Notes: a model not told the origin generated them from the letters alone. Positions 1-13,168 are shown, counted from the first letter of the stretch. The stretch is DNA of 64,000 bases from Hordeum vulgare subsp. vulgare (GCF_904849725.1 NC_058524.1:488319763-488383762), one strand, 5' to 3'. Program-made: numbers and translations.

Positions 1-1043
1 GATCCTGCCGGGGAAACTTACCTCCCGAAGGGGGAAATCTTTGCCATCGTCATCACCAACACTCCTCTCATCGGAGGGGACTCATCACCGTCAACATCTT
101 CATCAGCACCATCTCATCTCCAAACCCTAGTTCATCACTTGTAAGCAATCTCCGTCTCGCGACTCCGATTGACACTTGTAAGGTTGCTACTAGTGTTAAT
201 TACTCTTTGTAGTTGATGCTAGTTGGATTATTTGGTGGAAGTATGTTAAGATCCTTGATGCTACTCATTACCTCTCTGGTCATGAATATGATTATTCTTT
301 GTGAGTAGTTACTTTTGTTCCTGAGGACATGGGATAAGTCATGCTAATAGTAGTCATGTGAATTTGGTATTCGTTCGATATTTTGATGTGTTGTATGTTC
401 TTTTTACTCTAGTGGTGTTATGTGAACATCGACTACATAACACGTCACCATTATTTGGGCCCAGAGGAAGGCATTGGGAAGTAGTAAGTAGATGATGGGT
501 TGCTAGATTGAAAAAGCTTAAACCCTAGTTTATGCGTTGCTTCGTAATGGGCTGATTTGGATCCACTAGTTTAATGCTATGGTTAGACTTTGTCTTAATT
601 CTTCTTTCATAGTTCCGGATGCTTGCGAGAGGAGTTAATCATAAGTGGGATGCTTGTCCAAGTAAGGGCAGTACCCAAGCGCCGGTCCACCCACATATAA
701 AACTATCAAAGTAACGAACGCGAATCATATGAACATGATGAAAACTAGCATGACCAAAATTCCCGTGTGTCCTCGGGAGCGTTTTACCTCCTATAAGACT
801 TTGTCCAGGCTTGTCCCTTGCTACAAAAGGGATTGGGATACTTTGCTGCACCCTTGTTACTTTTGTTACTTGCTACTTGCTACGAATCATTTCACCACAC
901 AACTACTTGTTACCGAGAATTTCAGTGCTTGCAGATATTACCTTGCTGAAAACCACTTGTCAGATCCTTCTGCTCCTCTTTGGGTTCGACACTCTTACTT
1001 ATCGAAAGGACTATGATAGATCCCCTATACTTGTGGGTCATCA
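1..1043 (+). mobile_element. Athila-type gypsy LTR, 3' portion, cut by the window edge
   Basis: The sequence matches, nearly base for base, the downstream two thirds of the LTRs at 20949-22495, 31052-32572, 41651-43172 and 52515-54034. It ends at the same terminus, GTGGGTCATCA, at 1043. No primer-binding site follows; the next bases are an inverted copy of an upstream LTR segment. Whether the left part of this LTR is intact outside the window is unknown. Open frames here are LTR-encoded noise shared by all copies. Confidence 0.85.
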
Positions 1044-1565
1044 ATGACGATGGCGACGATTTCCCCCTTCGGGAGGGAAGTTTCCCCGGCAGGATTGTCC
1101 TGCCAGAGCTCTAGATTGGTTCTGCTCAAGTTCTGCCTCGTGGCGCCGGCGATTCCTCCCGAAAGCCTCCTCTCGATATTTTTTGGAACAAAACCCTTCT
1201 TGTAGCAAAAGAGGGGGCTAGTGGGCCACCAGGGTGCCCACAAGCCCCCTAGGCGTGGCCAGGGGGGCGCCTAGCAGGCTTGTGGCCTCCTCCTGGCTCC
1301 CGCGTGGTACTTCTTCGGCCTAGTATTTTTTTAAAATTCCAAAATAAATCCTCGTTGATTTTCACGAATTTTGGAGTTGCGCAGAATAGGTATCTCAAAC
1401 TTGCTCCTTTTTCAGGCCAGAATTCCAGCTGCCGGCATTCTCCCTCTTCATGTAAACCTTGCAAAATAAGAGAGAAAAGGCATAAGTATTGTATCGTGAA
1501 GTGTAATAACAACCCATAAAGCGATAAATATCAACATGAAAGCATGATGCAAAATGGACGTATCA
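1044..1565 (-). mobile_element. Athila-type LTR, 5' portion, inverted
   Basis: Reverse-complemented, this begins at the LTR terminus TGATACGTCC (minus strand, from 1565) and runs to the point marked GCCATCGTCAT. It is the complementary half of the LTR whose 3' portion occupies 1-1043, in opposite orientation. About 50 bp around the GCCGGGGAAACTT / GCCATCGTCAT region are present in both halves, so 1-53 and 1044-1099 form an inverted repeat. Confidence 0.8.
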
Positions 1566-2730
1566 GGGCTTTAGTGGAGGCTTCTGCCAGCACACTAAGG
1601 GCTGGTCCATGTCCTCCCATAGCCCATGAGAGCCTTTGGGGTGGGTGGTCCCACCTGTGGACCCCCAGATTCCCTTCGTCACTCCCGGTACACTACCGAA
1701 AATGTCCGGAACTTTTTTGGAGTTCAAAAACCACTTTCCTATATATAAATCTTTAACTCCGGACCACTCCGGAGCTCCTCGTGACATCCAGGATCTCATC
1801 TGGGACTCCGAACAACATTCGGTTACAAACACCTATAACTCAACTATACCGAAAACGTCACCGAACCTTAAGTGTGCAGACCCTGTTGGTTCGAGAACTA
1901 TGCAGACATGACGTGAGACACTCCCTGGTCAATAACCAATAGCGATACATGGATTTCCATATTGGATCCTACATAGTCTATGAAGATCTCTATCGGTTGA
2001 ACCTCTATGTCAAGGATTCAGTTAATCCCGTATGCTGTTCCCATTGTCCTTCGATATGTTACTTTCCCGAGATTCGATCGTCAGTATCTCCATACCTAGT
2101 TCAATTCCGTTACTGGCAAGTCTCTTTACTCGTTCCGCAATACAAGATCCCATGACTAACTCCTTAGTCACATTGCTTGCATGGCTTATTGTGATCTTGT
2201 ATTACCGAGTGGGCTCCGAGATACCTCTCTGTCACACAGAGTGACAAATCCCAGTCTTGATCCATGCCAACCCAACAGACACCTTTGGAGATACCTATAG
2301 AGAACCTTTATAGTCACCCAGTAATGTTGCGATGTTTGATACACACAAGGTATTCCTCCGGTGTCCGGGAGTTGCATGCTCTCATGGTTATAGGAACAGA
2401 TACATTGACACGTAGAAAACAGTAGCAGTAAACTAACACGATCATATGCTACGTTTATTGTTTGGGGTCTTGTCCATCACATCATTCTCCTAATGATATG
2501 ATCCCGTTATCAAGTGACAACAGTTGTCTATGGCGAGGAAACCTTGACCATATTTGATCAACGAGCTAGTCAACTAGAGGCTCACTAGGGACAATGTGTT
2601 GTCTATGTATCCACACATGTATTTGAGTTTCCAATCAATACAATTCTAGCAGGGATAATAAACGATTATCATGAACAAGGAAATATAATAATAACCAATT
2701 TATTATTGCCTCTAAGGCATATTTCTAACA
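1566..2730 (-). mobile_element. Copia LTR, first ~1165 bp, inverted
   Basis: The reverse complement starts at 2730 with TGTTAGAAATATGCC and tracks the 5' two thirds of the copia LTRs at 8663-10437 and 33781-35701. It stops near the sequence ACCAGCCCTTAGTG. The remaining third of the same LTR lies immediately downstream in forward orientation. The two parts add up to about 1.8 kb, the size of the intact 3' LTR (1775 bp), so this appears to be the 5' LTR of element G with its left part flipped. Confidence 0.8.
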
Positions 2731-3364
2731 TGGCCAGCCCAAGAAGGGCCACTTCGGCCGAAGAAGAAGAAAAGGAAAGTAGAGGTGGGCAAACCGAATT
2801 GGGGAAGGAGTACTCCACCTTCCAAGTTGTGTTGGAGGAGGACTCCTCCCTCTGCTCTTGCGCCGGCCGAACCCTAGGGATTTTCCCCTAGGGCGCCACC
2901 CTCCCTCCCACCTATATATAGTGGAGGTGAGAGAGGATTTTGGCACCCCAAGCCATAGTGCAACCCTCTCTCCCTCCACCACTTCGTGACATCCTGTAGC
3001 TAGTTCGGTAGGGCATGACGAAGCCCTACCGGAGTTGATCCACCACCATCGCTGCCAAGCCGTCGTGCTGCCGGAGAATTCAGCTACCTCTTTGTCTCTC
3101 TTGCTGCATCAAGAAGGCGAAGATCGTCATCAAGATATACGTGTGCTGAACGTGGAGGCGCCGTTCGTTTGGTACTAGATCGGGACAGAGTTCGTGGGAC
3201 GCTTGCGATTCGGATCGCGAAGATGTTCGACTACATCAACCGCGTTTCTTAACGCTTCCCGCTTAGATGTGGATCCGATTTCCCCTCTCGTAGATGATCA
3301 TCACCATGATAGGTCTTGCGTGTGCGTAGGATTTTTTTTGTTTCCCATGCAACGTTCCGCAACA
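2731..3364 (+). mobile_element. Copia element G 5' LTR, 3' portion
   Basis: This is collinear with 9802-10437 of the 3' LTR. It contains the promoter region with a TATA run and ends in GCAACA at 3364. A tRNA-Met-like primer-binding site follows two bases later, which fixes this as a 5' LTR. Confidence 0.85.
2913..2920 (+). promoter_or_regulatory. Probable TATA box of copia G 5' LTR
   Basis: TATATATA follows a C-rich stretch and precedes the likely R region. The same box is at 9985-9992 in the 3' LTR and at 35238-35246 in the related solo LTR F. Position and conservation support a retrotransposon promoter; use is inferred. Confidence 0.55.
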
Positions 3365-4630
3365 GTGGCATCATGAGCTAGGTTCATGCGTAGATGATAT
3401 CTTGAGTAGAACACAAAAGAGTTTTGTGGGCGTTGATGTTCAAGTTGCTGCTCTCCTTAGTCTTTTCTTGATTTAGCGGTATTGTTGGATTGAAGCGACC
3501 CACACCAAAATTACTCGTACGCTTATGAGAGACCGGTTTCATCAAATAAACATGTAACTTGTTGCATAAAGAGGACTGTCGGGTGTCTGTTTCTTCAACT
3601 TTAGGTTAATCGGATTTGATTGAGGCGGTCCTTGGAGAAGGTTAAATAGGAATTTGCATATCACCGCTGTGGCTTTGCATAAGTAAGATGCAATCACACT
3701 AGATACCCATAGCAACCACGTAAAATTTGCAATAACAAATTAGAGGACGTCTAACTTGTTTTTGTAGGGTATGCATGTGATGTGATATGGCCAAAGACAT
3801 GATATGATATATTGGATTTATGAGATGATAATGTTGTAATAGTTAAAATATCGACTTCCACGTCGATGCTACGGCAACCGGCATGAGCCATAGGGTTGTC
3901 TTTAATTATTTTGCGCTTGGTGATGCTTTGTTTTATCATAAGTAGTAGCTTTAGTAGTAACAACTTAGTTGGCGCGACAACCTCGATGGCAGCACAATGA
4001 TGGATATCATGATGATGGAGATCATGGTGTGGCGCCGATGACGATGGAGATCATGTTGGTGCTTTGGTGATGGAGATCAAGAAGCACAAGTTCATGGCCA
4101 TATCATGTCAGTTATGATTTGCATGTGATATTAATCCTTTTATGCACCTTATTTTGCTTAGGATGATGGTAGCATTATAAGGTGATCCCTCACTAAAATT
4201 TCAAGCTAAAATTGTGTTCTTCCCGACTATGCACTGTTGCGACAATTCGTCGTTTCGAGACACCACGTGATGATCGGGTGTGATAGACTCCACGTTCACA
4301 AACAACGGGTGCAAAACAGTTGCACACGCGGAACACTTGGGTTAAACTTGATGAGCCTAGCATGTACAAACATGGCCTCAGAACACAAGAGACCAAAAGG
4401 TCGAGCATGAATCATATAGTTGATATGATCAACATGGAGATGTTCACCATTGAAACCAAACTCAACTCACGTGATGATCGGACTTGAGTTAGTGAATTTG
4501 GATCATGCGACACTCCAATGACTAGAGAGATGTCAATTTGAGTGGGAGTTTATTAGTAATATGATTAGTTAAACTCAATTATGTTGAACATAGTCTAAGT
4601 AATCTTTGCAAAATTTTATGTTGTAGATCA
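3365..4630 (+). other. Untranslated leader of copia element G
   Basis: 1.27 kb lies between the LTR and the first Gag codon. No convincing coding frame is seen; many short frames are interrupted. A cluster of GATGATGGAGATCA-type repeats lies around 4000-4080. A long leader is usual for Angela/BARE-type elements. Confidence 0.6.
3366..3378 (+). other. Degenerate primer-binding site of copia G
   Basis: TGGCATCATGAGC resembles the plant initiator tRNA-Met complement TGGTATCAGAGC and lies directly after the LTR end, where the minus-strand primer anneals in copia elements. Substitutions show decay. Confidence 0.6.
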
Positions 4631-7600
4631 ATGGCTCGCGTAGTAGCAACCGTGAATTTTAATGCGTTCCTAGAGAAAGCTAAGCTGAAACATGCTGGAA
4701 GCAACTTTCTTGACTCGACCCGTAATCTGAGGCTTATCCTCACGGCTACCTGAAAGCAATATGTCCTTGATATGGCGCTAGGTGATGCCCCTCCCGAAAC
4801 GGCGACCCAAGACGTTATGAACACTTGGTAGTCATGTAAGGATGACTACTTATTAGTTCAATGTGGAGTTTTGTATGGCTTAGAACCAGGACTTCAAAGA
4901 CGTTTTGAACATCATGGATCATATGAGATGTTCCAGGAATTGAAGTTTATCTTTGAGAAGAATGCCCGGATCGAGAGGTATGAAACCACTGACAAGTTAC
5001 ATGCTTGCAAAATGGAGGAGAATGGGTCTCTCAGTGAACACATACTCAGAAGGTCTGGGTACTCTAGCCGTCTAGCCGAGCTGGGGTTTGCTATCCCACA
5101 TGAGGCTATCACTAACAGAGTTCTTCAGTCACTGCCACCTAGCTATAAGAGCTTCGTGTTGAACTATAACATGCAAGGGATGAATAAGTCACTCGCCGAG
5201 CTATTTGCAATGCTGAAAGTTGCTGAGTCAGAAATCCAGAAAGAACATCAAGTGTTGATGGTCAATAAGACCACTAGTTTCAAGAAAAACATCAAGGGCA
5301 AGAAGGGTAACTACAAGAAGAGTGACAAGGCTGTTGCCCCTCCGACGAAGAAACCCAAGGCTGGACCCATGCCGGAAACTGAGTGTTATTATTGCAAGGG
5401 GACTTGTCACTGGAAGCGAAACTGCCCCAAGTATCTGATCAGTAAGAAGGCAGCCAACGCCAAACAAGGTCTATTTGATATACATGTCATTGATGTGTAC
5501 CTCACCAACTCTCGTAGTAGTGCCTGTGTATTTGATACCGGTTCTGTTTCTCACATTTGCAACTCGAAACAGGAACTGCAGAATAAATGAAGGCCGACGA
5601 AGGATAAAGTAATGATGCGCGTGGGAAATGGTTCCAAGGTTTATGCGATCGCCGTCGGCACGATCTCACTTCAGTTACCATCAGAATTAGTGATAAATCT
5701 AAATAAATGTTATTTAGTGCATGCGTTAAGCATGAACATTATATCTGGATCTTGTTTATTACAAGACGGTTACTCATTTAAGTCAGAGAATAATGGTTGT
5801 TCTATTTATAGAGTAATATCTTTTATGGTCATGCACCCAATGTGGGGGGTTTATTCATGTTGAATCTCGATAGTGATGATACACATATACATAACATTGA
5901 GACCAAAATATTTAGAGTTGATAATAATAGTGCCACTTTTTTGTGGCACTGCTGCTTAGGTCATATTGGTGTAAAACGTATGAAGAAACTCCATAGTGAT
6001 GGACTTTTGGAGTCACTTGATTTTGAATCACTTCACACATGCGAACCATGTCTCATGGGCAAGATGACTAAGACTCCGTTCTCCGAAACAGTGGAGCGTG
6101 CAAGTGACTTGTTGGAGATCATACATACTGATGTGTGCGAACCAATGAGCATAGAGGCGAGCGGTGGATATCATTATTTTCTCACATTCACTGATAGTTT
6201 GAGTAGATATGGTCATATTTACATAATGAAGCACAAGTCTGAAACGTTTGAAAAGTTCAAGAAATTTCAGAGTGAAGTTGAAAATCATCATAACAAGAAG
6301 ATCAAATTCCTACGATCTGATCGAGGAGGTGAGTATTTGAGTTACGAGTTTGGTGCTCACTTAAGACAACGTGGAATTATTTCACAGTTGACACCGCCTG
6401 GAACACCGTAGCGTAATGGTGTGTCCGAACGTCGTAATCATACTTTATTAGATATGGTGCGTTCTATGATGTCTCTTACCGATTTGCCGTTATCATTTTG
6501 GGGCTATTCATTGGAGACAGCTGCATTCACTTTATATAGGGCACCATAAAAATTCGTCGAGACGACACCATATGAACTGTGGTAGGGCAAGAAGCTAAAG
6601 TTGTCATTTCTTAAAGTTTGGGGATGTGATGCTTATGTCAAAAATCATCACCCAGAAAAGCTGGAACCCAAAGCAAAAAAGTGCGTCTTCATAGGTTACC
6701 CAAATGAGACAGTTGGGTATACCTTCTATCTCAGATCCGAGGGCAAAGTGTTTTGTCGTTAAGATCAGAGCTTTTCTTGAGAAAGAGTTTCACTCAAAAG
6801 AATTGAGTGAGAGGAAGATAGAACTTGATGAGGTTGTAGAACCTTTGATTCAACTAGATGGTGGCGCAGGACAGAAAGAAGTTTCTGTTGAGGCTGCACC
6901 AGTTGAAGAGGAAGCTAACGATGATGATCATGAAACTTTAGATCAAGTTGCTATCGAACCTCATAGGTTGACAAGGGCACGTACTGCTCCTGAGTGGAAC
7001 GGGAATCCTATCTTATCAATCATGTTGTTAGACAACAATGGACCTGCAAGCTATGGAGAAGCAATGGTGGGCCTGGATTCCAACAAATGGTTAGAGGCCA
7101 TGAAATACGAGATAGGATCTATGTATGAAAAAAAAGTATGGACTTTGGAAGTATTACCTGAAGGCCGAAAGGCCATTCAGAACAAATGGATCTTCAAAAA
7201 GAAGACGGACGCGGATGGTAATGTGGCCATCTATAAAGCTTGACTTGTGGCAAAGGGTTTTTCACAAGTTCAAGGAGTTAACTATGATGAGACTTTCTCA
7301 TCAATAGTGATGCTTAAGTCCATTAGACTCATGTTAGCAATAACTGCATTTTTCGATTATGAAATTTGGCAGATGGATGTCAAGACAGCGTTCCTGAATG
7401 GGTTTCTGAATGAAGAGTTGTATATGATGCAACCGAAAGGTTTTGTCGATCTAGACAATGCTGATAAAGTGTGCAAGCTACATTGATCCATTTATGGACT
7501 GGTGCAAGCATCTCGGAGTTGGAATTAGCGCTTTGATGAGGTGATCAAGGCGTTCGGGTTTATACATGTTTTTGGAGAAGCTTGTATTTACAAGAAAGTG

Positions 7601-8611
7601 AGTGGGAGCTCTATAGCATTTCTAATATTATATGTCGATGACATATTGCTGATTGGAAACAATATATAACTTTTGGGAAGCGTAAAGGATTACTTGAATA
7701 AAAGTTTTTCAGTGAAGGACCTGGGAGAAGCTACTTATATATTAGGCATTAAGATCAATAGAGATAGATCAAGACGCCTAATAGGACTTTCACAAAGTAC
7801 ATACCTTGATAAGATTTTGAAAAAGTTCAAAATGGAACAATCCTAGAAGGGGTTCTTGCCTATGTTACAAGGTATAAAGTTGAGTAAGACTCAATGCCCA
7901 ATGACTGTAGAAGATAGAGAAACGATGAGTGTCATCCCCTATGCTTCAACCATAGTGTCTTTCATGTATGCAATGTTGTGCACTAGACCGGATATCAACC
8001 TTGCCATAAGTATGGCACGCAGGTTTGAAAGTAATCCAGGAATGGAGCACTGGACAACGGTCAAAAATATTCTAATGTACGTGAAAAGGACTAAGGAAAT
8101 CTTTCTTGTTTATGGAGGTGACGAAGAGCTCGTCGTAAAGGGTTATGTCGATGCAAGCTTCAACACTGATCGAGATGACTCTAAGTCACAAACCAGATAC
8201 GTATTTATTCTTAATGGTGGTGCTGTAAGCTGGTGCAGTTCCAAGCAAAGAGTTGTAGCTGATTCTACATGCGAGGCGGAGTACATTGTTGCCTCGGAGG
8301 CGGCTAAGGAGGGTGTTTGGATGAAGCAGTTCATGAGAAATCTTGGAGTTGTGCCAAGTGCTGATCCAATAAATCTGTTCTGCAAAAACACTGGTGCCAT
8401 TGCTCTAGCCAAGGAACCAAGGTTTCACAAGAGGACAAGACACATAAACCGATGCTTCAATGCCATCCAGGATTACATCAAGGAGGAGGACGTAAATATT
8501 TGCAAAGTGCACGTGTATCTTAATGTTGAATATCCGCTGACTAAGCCTCTTCCACGAGCAAAACATGATCAACACAAGAACTGTATGGGTGTTAGATTTG
8601 TTACATTGTAA
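4631..8611 (+). pseudogene. Copia gag-pol polyprotein, multiply interrupted
   Basis: This encodes the capsid and enzymes of copia element G. In order: Gag from ATG 4631 (starts MARVVATVNF); a zinc knuckle with CYYCKGT..H....C near 5380-5430; an aspartic protease motif DTGSVSH near 5535; an integrase HHCC region (5945-6070) and core with SDRGGEY near 6320; an RT segment around 7180-7460 (AFLNG); the RT catalytic YVDD near 7636; and RNase H with VDASFNT near 8148 and EAEYI near 8275. Frame 4631 carries stops at 4751, 4829 and 5588, moves to another frame between about 5850 and 6411, then returns. Further stops are seen near 6409, 7241, 7484 and 7666. The total span of about 1,327 codons matches an intact copia polyprotein, so the breaks are point decay rather than large deletion. 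Confidence 0.9.
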
Positions 8612-8662
8612 ATCACATAGAGATGTGAAGCTAGATTATTGACTCTAGTGCAAGTGGGAGAC

Positions 8663-10437
8663 TGGTGGAAAAATGCCCTAGAGGCAATAACAAAATAGTT
8701 ATTACTATATTTCCTGTTTCAAGATAATCGTTTATTACCCATGCTAGAATTGCATTGAATGGAAACACAAATACATGTGTGGATATATAGACAAAACAAT
8801 GTCCCTAGTGAGCCTCTAGTTGACTATCTCGTTGATCAAAGATGGTTAAGGTTTCCTAACCATAGACAAGTGTTGTCACTTGATAACCGGATCACATCAT
8901 TAGGAGAATGATGTGATGGACAAGACCCAAGCTATAAATGTGACATGTGACCGTGTTATTTTGTTGCCATTGTTTTCTGCATGTTAAGTATACATTCCTA
9001 TGACCATGAGAGCAGTAACTCACTGACACCAGAGGAATGCCTTGTGTGTATCAAATGTCACGACGTAACTGGATGACTATAAAGGTGCTCTACGGGTATC
9101 TCCGAAGGTGGCCGTTGAGTTAGGATGGATCAAGACTGGGATTTGTCACTCTATATGATGGAGAGGTATCTCGGGGCCCACTCGGTAATACAACATCACA
9201 AACAAGCCTTGCAAGCAATGTGACTAAAGAGTTAGCCACGAGATCTTCTATTACGGAACAAGTAAAGAGACTTGCCGGTAACGAAATTGAAATAGGTATG
9301 GAGATACCGACAAATGAATCTCGGGCACGTAACATACCGAAGGACAAAGGGAACGATATACGAGATTAACTGAATCCTTGACATATAGGTTCAACCGATA
9401 AGATCTTCGTAGAACATGTTGGATCCAATATGGGCATCGAGGTTCCGCTATTCGATATTGACCGGAGAGTGTCTCGGTCATGTCTACATATTTCTCGAAC
9501 CCGCAGGGTCTACACACTTAAGGTTCAGTGACGTTTCAGTATAGTTGAATTATTGATGTTGGTAACCGAAGGTTGTTCTAAGTCCCGGATGAGATCCTCG
9601 ACGTCGCAAGGGTTTTCGGAATGGTGCGGAGATGAAGACTGATATATAGGAAGTATCTATTTGGCTTCTAGAAGTTTTTCGGCCATTACTGGTAAAGTAC
9701 CGAGAGTCACGAATGGGTTCTGGAGTTCAACCGGAGGGGCCACCCACCCGGGAGAGAACCAAAGAGGCCCAAGGGTGGCGCACCAGCCCTTAGTGGGCTG
9801 GTGGCCAGCCCAAGAAGGGCCACTTCGGTCAAAGAAGGATAAAAGGAAAGGAGAGGTGGGCAAACCGAATTGGGGAAGGAGGACTCCACCTTCCAAGTTG
9901 TGTTGGAGGAGGACTCCTCCCTATCCTCTTGCACCGGCTGAACCCTAGGGATTTTCCCCTAGGGCGCCACCCCTCCCTCCCACCTATATATAGTAGGTGA
10001 GAGAGGCTTTTGGCACCCCAAGCCATAGTGCAACCCTCTCTCCCTCCACCACTTCGTGACACCTCATAGCTAGTTCGGTATGGCACGACGAAGCCATGCC
10101 GGAGTAGCTCCACCACCATCACCGCCACGCCGTCGTGCTGTTGGAGAATTCAGCTACCTCTTCATCTCTCAAGAAGGCGGAGATCGTCATCAAGTTGTAC
10201 GTGTGCTGAACGCGAAGTGTCGTCCGTTCGATACTAGATCTGTATGGAGTTCGTGGGACGCTTGCGATTTGGATCGTGAAGACGTTCGATTACATCAACC
10301 GCGTTTCTTAACGTTTCCCGCTTAGCGATCTACAAGGGTATGTGGATCCTTTCTCCCCTCTTATAGGTGATCATCACCATGATAGGTCTTGCGTGTGCGT
10401 AGGAATTTTTTTGTTTCCCATGCAACGTTCCCCAACA
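8663..10437 (+). mobile_element. Copia element G 3' LTR
   Basis: The LTR starts with a mutated TGGTGGAAAAATGCCC directly after the purine tract and ends CCCCAACA at 10437, 1775 bp long. It matches solo LTR F (33781-35701) and the split 5' LTR throughout. The frames inside it are not genes. Confidence 0.88.
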
Positions 10438-11655
10438 TGTATGTTGCATTTTGCATTTCGATTTAGAAGCGAGATTCCAACAGGAACCATCTATGTGTGG
10501 ATGTAGTGATACACATGGATATGTAATCACTGCATCTATCCGCTGCATAGATAGATGATTTCGTACTGCCAATGGTATAAGTTTTCAGAAAGAGATTCCC
10601 AATGTGGAGAATAGCTAGTTATCTGCGTGAACCCTTGTGCTACAATACTTGCTCCATGTTTCACCACCTTGTTGTTCTCAATTCTGTTCCCAGAAGAAAA
10701 CTGGTGTAGGCTTTATGAATAGTCATTGATAATCTGCATGGGTGGTAGATCCATATGAATACCTTATGATCTCAAGCATCAATTTGAAGAAATCAGTTTG
10801 AATTTTGCATTCTTATTTGCAAGAAATTTAAATTCTCAATTGCGAATAGATGTATCAATCTCGACATGTAGCGAACATGGAGATACATACATTTTGGAGT
10901 ACATCGTACTCAACGGAGAAACAATATTGTACTGAATTTATCTTTTCAATAGATTAAACATCTCAATTGCAAATGGATGTAATTAGTCTCAACACATTAT
11001 AAATGCGGAAATATATTACATCAAGTTCTGGAATACATCTCGATACTCAACAGATATACACTACTATTGTAATGAATAGTAATGATGTTGCAAACTTGAT
11101 GCTCAAGTGAAAAACTTGAATTGTATAGACCTCAAATGAAATGAGATGATCATATATAAAATTGCAAGATAATTCACCATGAGGGATTAATATTTGTGAG
11201 AGAAAATTAGTCAATCGCAATGAGATTGTTTTTTGAGAAAAAGAAAATATTTCTCAATCACAAATCAATATTGTTGTACGAGAAAATTTAATCTTAATCG
11301 CAAAACAATGTCGTTGTACTGGTAAAAAAACATGTTCTAGGAATTGCTATAGAGCAAATACATTGAACACGTCTCATTTCCACATAGAACATCTTGAATA
11401 ATCATTTACATATTGTAAATGTGATATAGAGAGATCGGCCTCAAATGTAATTTTTCTAGTGGAACCGTGAATCAGTAAAACCTCGATGGTAAAACTGAAA
11501 AACAACAAAGATATAAGAGATAAGGTTTCTCTCTTTCTCCCGTGTGCGGTTACCAATTCCAAATGCGGAATTTACATTGGCACCGTTGGGGCTACTCTGC
11601 CTCTTCACCACCTTGGCTCCTCACCGCCACCGTTCGCGAGTCCGAGCATGGTATG
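10438..11655. other. AT-rich unassigned spacer with internal repeats
   Basis: 1.2 kb between copia G and element D matches none of the elements in the window. No credible coding frame is seen. It contains two divergent ~110-bp tandem copies (10834-10938 and 10961-11078) and three looser ~45-bp repeats (about 11196-11320). The last ~150 bp before element D become GC-richer with CACC runs. It may be an old transposon remnant. Confidence 0.5.
10834..11078 (+). repeat. Two-copy divergent tandem repeat
   Basis: Copy 1 begins TCTCAATTGCGAATAGATGTA and copy 2 TCTCAATTGCAAATGGATGTA. Both continue through related ACATC..ACTCAAC..GAGA/GATA segments and end in GTAATGAA / GTACTGAA. Small indels show the duplication is old. 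Confidence 0.6.
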
Positions 11656-13168
11656 TGATGACCCACAAGTACAGAGATCAATCGTAGTCCTTTCGATAAG
11701 TAAGTATGTCGAACCCAATGCGGAGCGGAAGGAAATGACGAGTAGTTTCCAACAAGGTAATTTCTGCAAGCACTAAAATAGTGGTAACAAGGTGTTTGAT
11801 AGCAAGATAATTGCGACAAGTGACAAGTAGCACTAGTAACAATAGGTGCAGCAATATAGCCCAATCTTTCTGTGGCAAAGGACAGGTCGGTACAGTTTCT
11901 TATAATAGGCAAAGCGTTCTTGAGGGCACACGCGAATTTCATCTAGTCACTTTCGTCATGTCAGGTTAATTCGCGTTCGGTACTTTGTTAAGTTGATATG
12001 TGGGTGGACCAGTGCTTGGGTGCTGTTATTACTTGAAAAAAATCTCCCACTTATGATTAACCCTCACGCAAGCATCCACAACTACGAGAAAAGTATTAAG
12101 AATAAATTCTAACCATAGCATTAAACATAGGGATCCAAATCAGCCTCTTACATAATAGCGCATAAACTAGGGTTTAAGTTTCTGTCACTCTCGCAACCCA
12201 CCATCTAGTTACTACTCCACAATGAATTCCTTAGGCCCAAAGATGGTGAAGTGTTATGTAGTCGACGTTCACATAACACCACTAAGGTAATCACAACATT
12301 CACATCATCAAAATATCGAACGAATATCAACATCTTATGACTACTTGCAACATGACTTCTCCCATGGCCTCAAGAACAAAAGTAACTACTCACAAGTGAT
12401 AAACATGCTCATGATCAGAGAGGTATTAAATAGAACATTGGATCTGAACATATGATCTTCCACAAAATAAACCATAAAGCATCAACTACAAGATGTAATC
12501 AACACTACTAGTCACACCCCAGGTACCAATCTGAGGCTCCAGTACAAGATTCACCACAAGAGATGAACTAGGGTTTTGAGAGGAGACGGTGCTGAGGAAG
12601 ATGTTTATGAAGATTGGCCTCCCCAAGATGAGAGGGTTGTTGGTGATGACGATGGCCTCCATTTCCCCCTCCTAGAGGGAAGTTCCTCAAGCGGAATCGT
12701 TCCGCCGGAGGGCAAAAGTGCTCCTACCCAGGTTCCGCCCCGAGACGGTGGCTCTTCTTCCCGAAAGTCCTCTCCTGATTTTTTCAGGTTAAAAGAGAAT
12801 TTATATGAGAAGATGGTCGCCAGAGGTGGGTCAGGGGGCCCACTACCCACCAGGCTGCGCCAGGGGGGCTAGCGTGCCCTGGTGCCTAGTGGGCACTTAG
12901 TAGCCTCCCTCTAGTACTTCTTTCCTCTAGTATTTTCATTTTTTCCAAAATAAATCTGTGTGAATTTCAGCTCATTTGGAGATGTGCAGAATAGGTATCT
13001 TTGGCGTAGATTTTCAGGTTCAAAATTCCATCTGCTGGCATTCTCCCTCTTGATGTAAACCTTACATATTATGAGAGAAAAGTCATTAGGATTACTCCAC
13101 AAAGTGGTATAATGCATAAAAATACTAAAAATAACAGCAACAGAACATGATGGAAAATGGGCGTATCA
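11656..13168 (-). mobile_element. Element D 3' LTR
   Basis: On the plus strand this begins TGATGACCCACAAG at 11656 and ends GGGCGTATCA at 13168, 1513 bp. ACTCCCCCAAGCTTA follows at once, the complement of the Athila polypurine tract, which marks it as the 3' LTR of a minus-strand element. The interior differs noticeably from elements B and E, consistent with an older copy or a subfamily. Confidence 0.88.

Larger units (their letters stand above)
2731..10437 (+). mobile_element. Copia LTR retrotransposon G (Angela/BARE-like), decayed
   Basis: The order is LTR part, tRNA-Met-like PBS, leader, gag, protease, integrase, reverse transcriptase, RNase H, purine tract (CAAGTGGGAGAC, 8651-8662) and 3' LTR (8663-10437). 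Integrase before reverse transcriptase is diagnostic of Ty1/copia. The coding region has several stops and frame changes, so the copy is not autonomous. The missing 5' LTR part lies inverted at 1566-2730. The base after the 3' LTR begins TGTAT; no matching target-site duplication is found on the rearranged left side. Confidence 0.9.
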
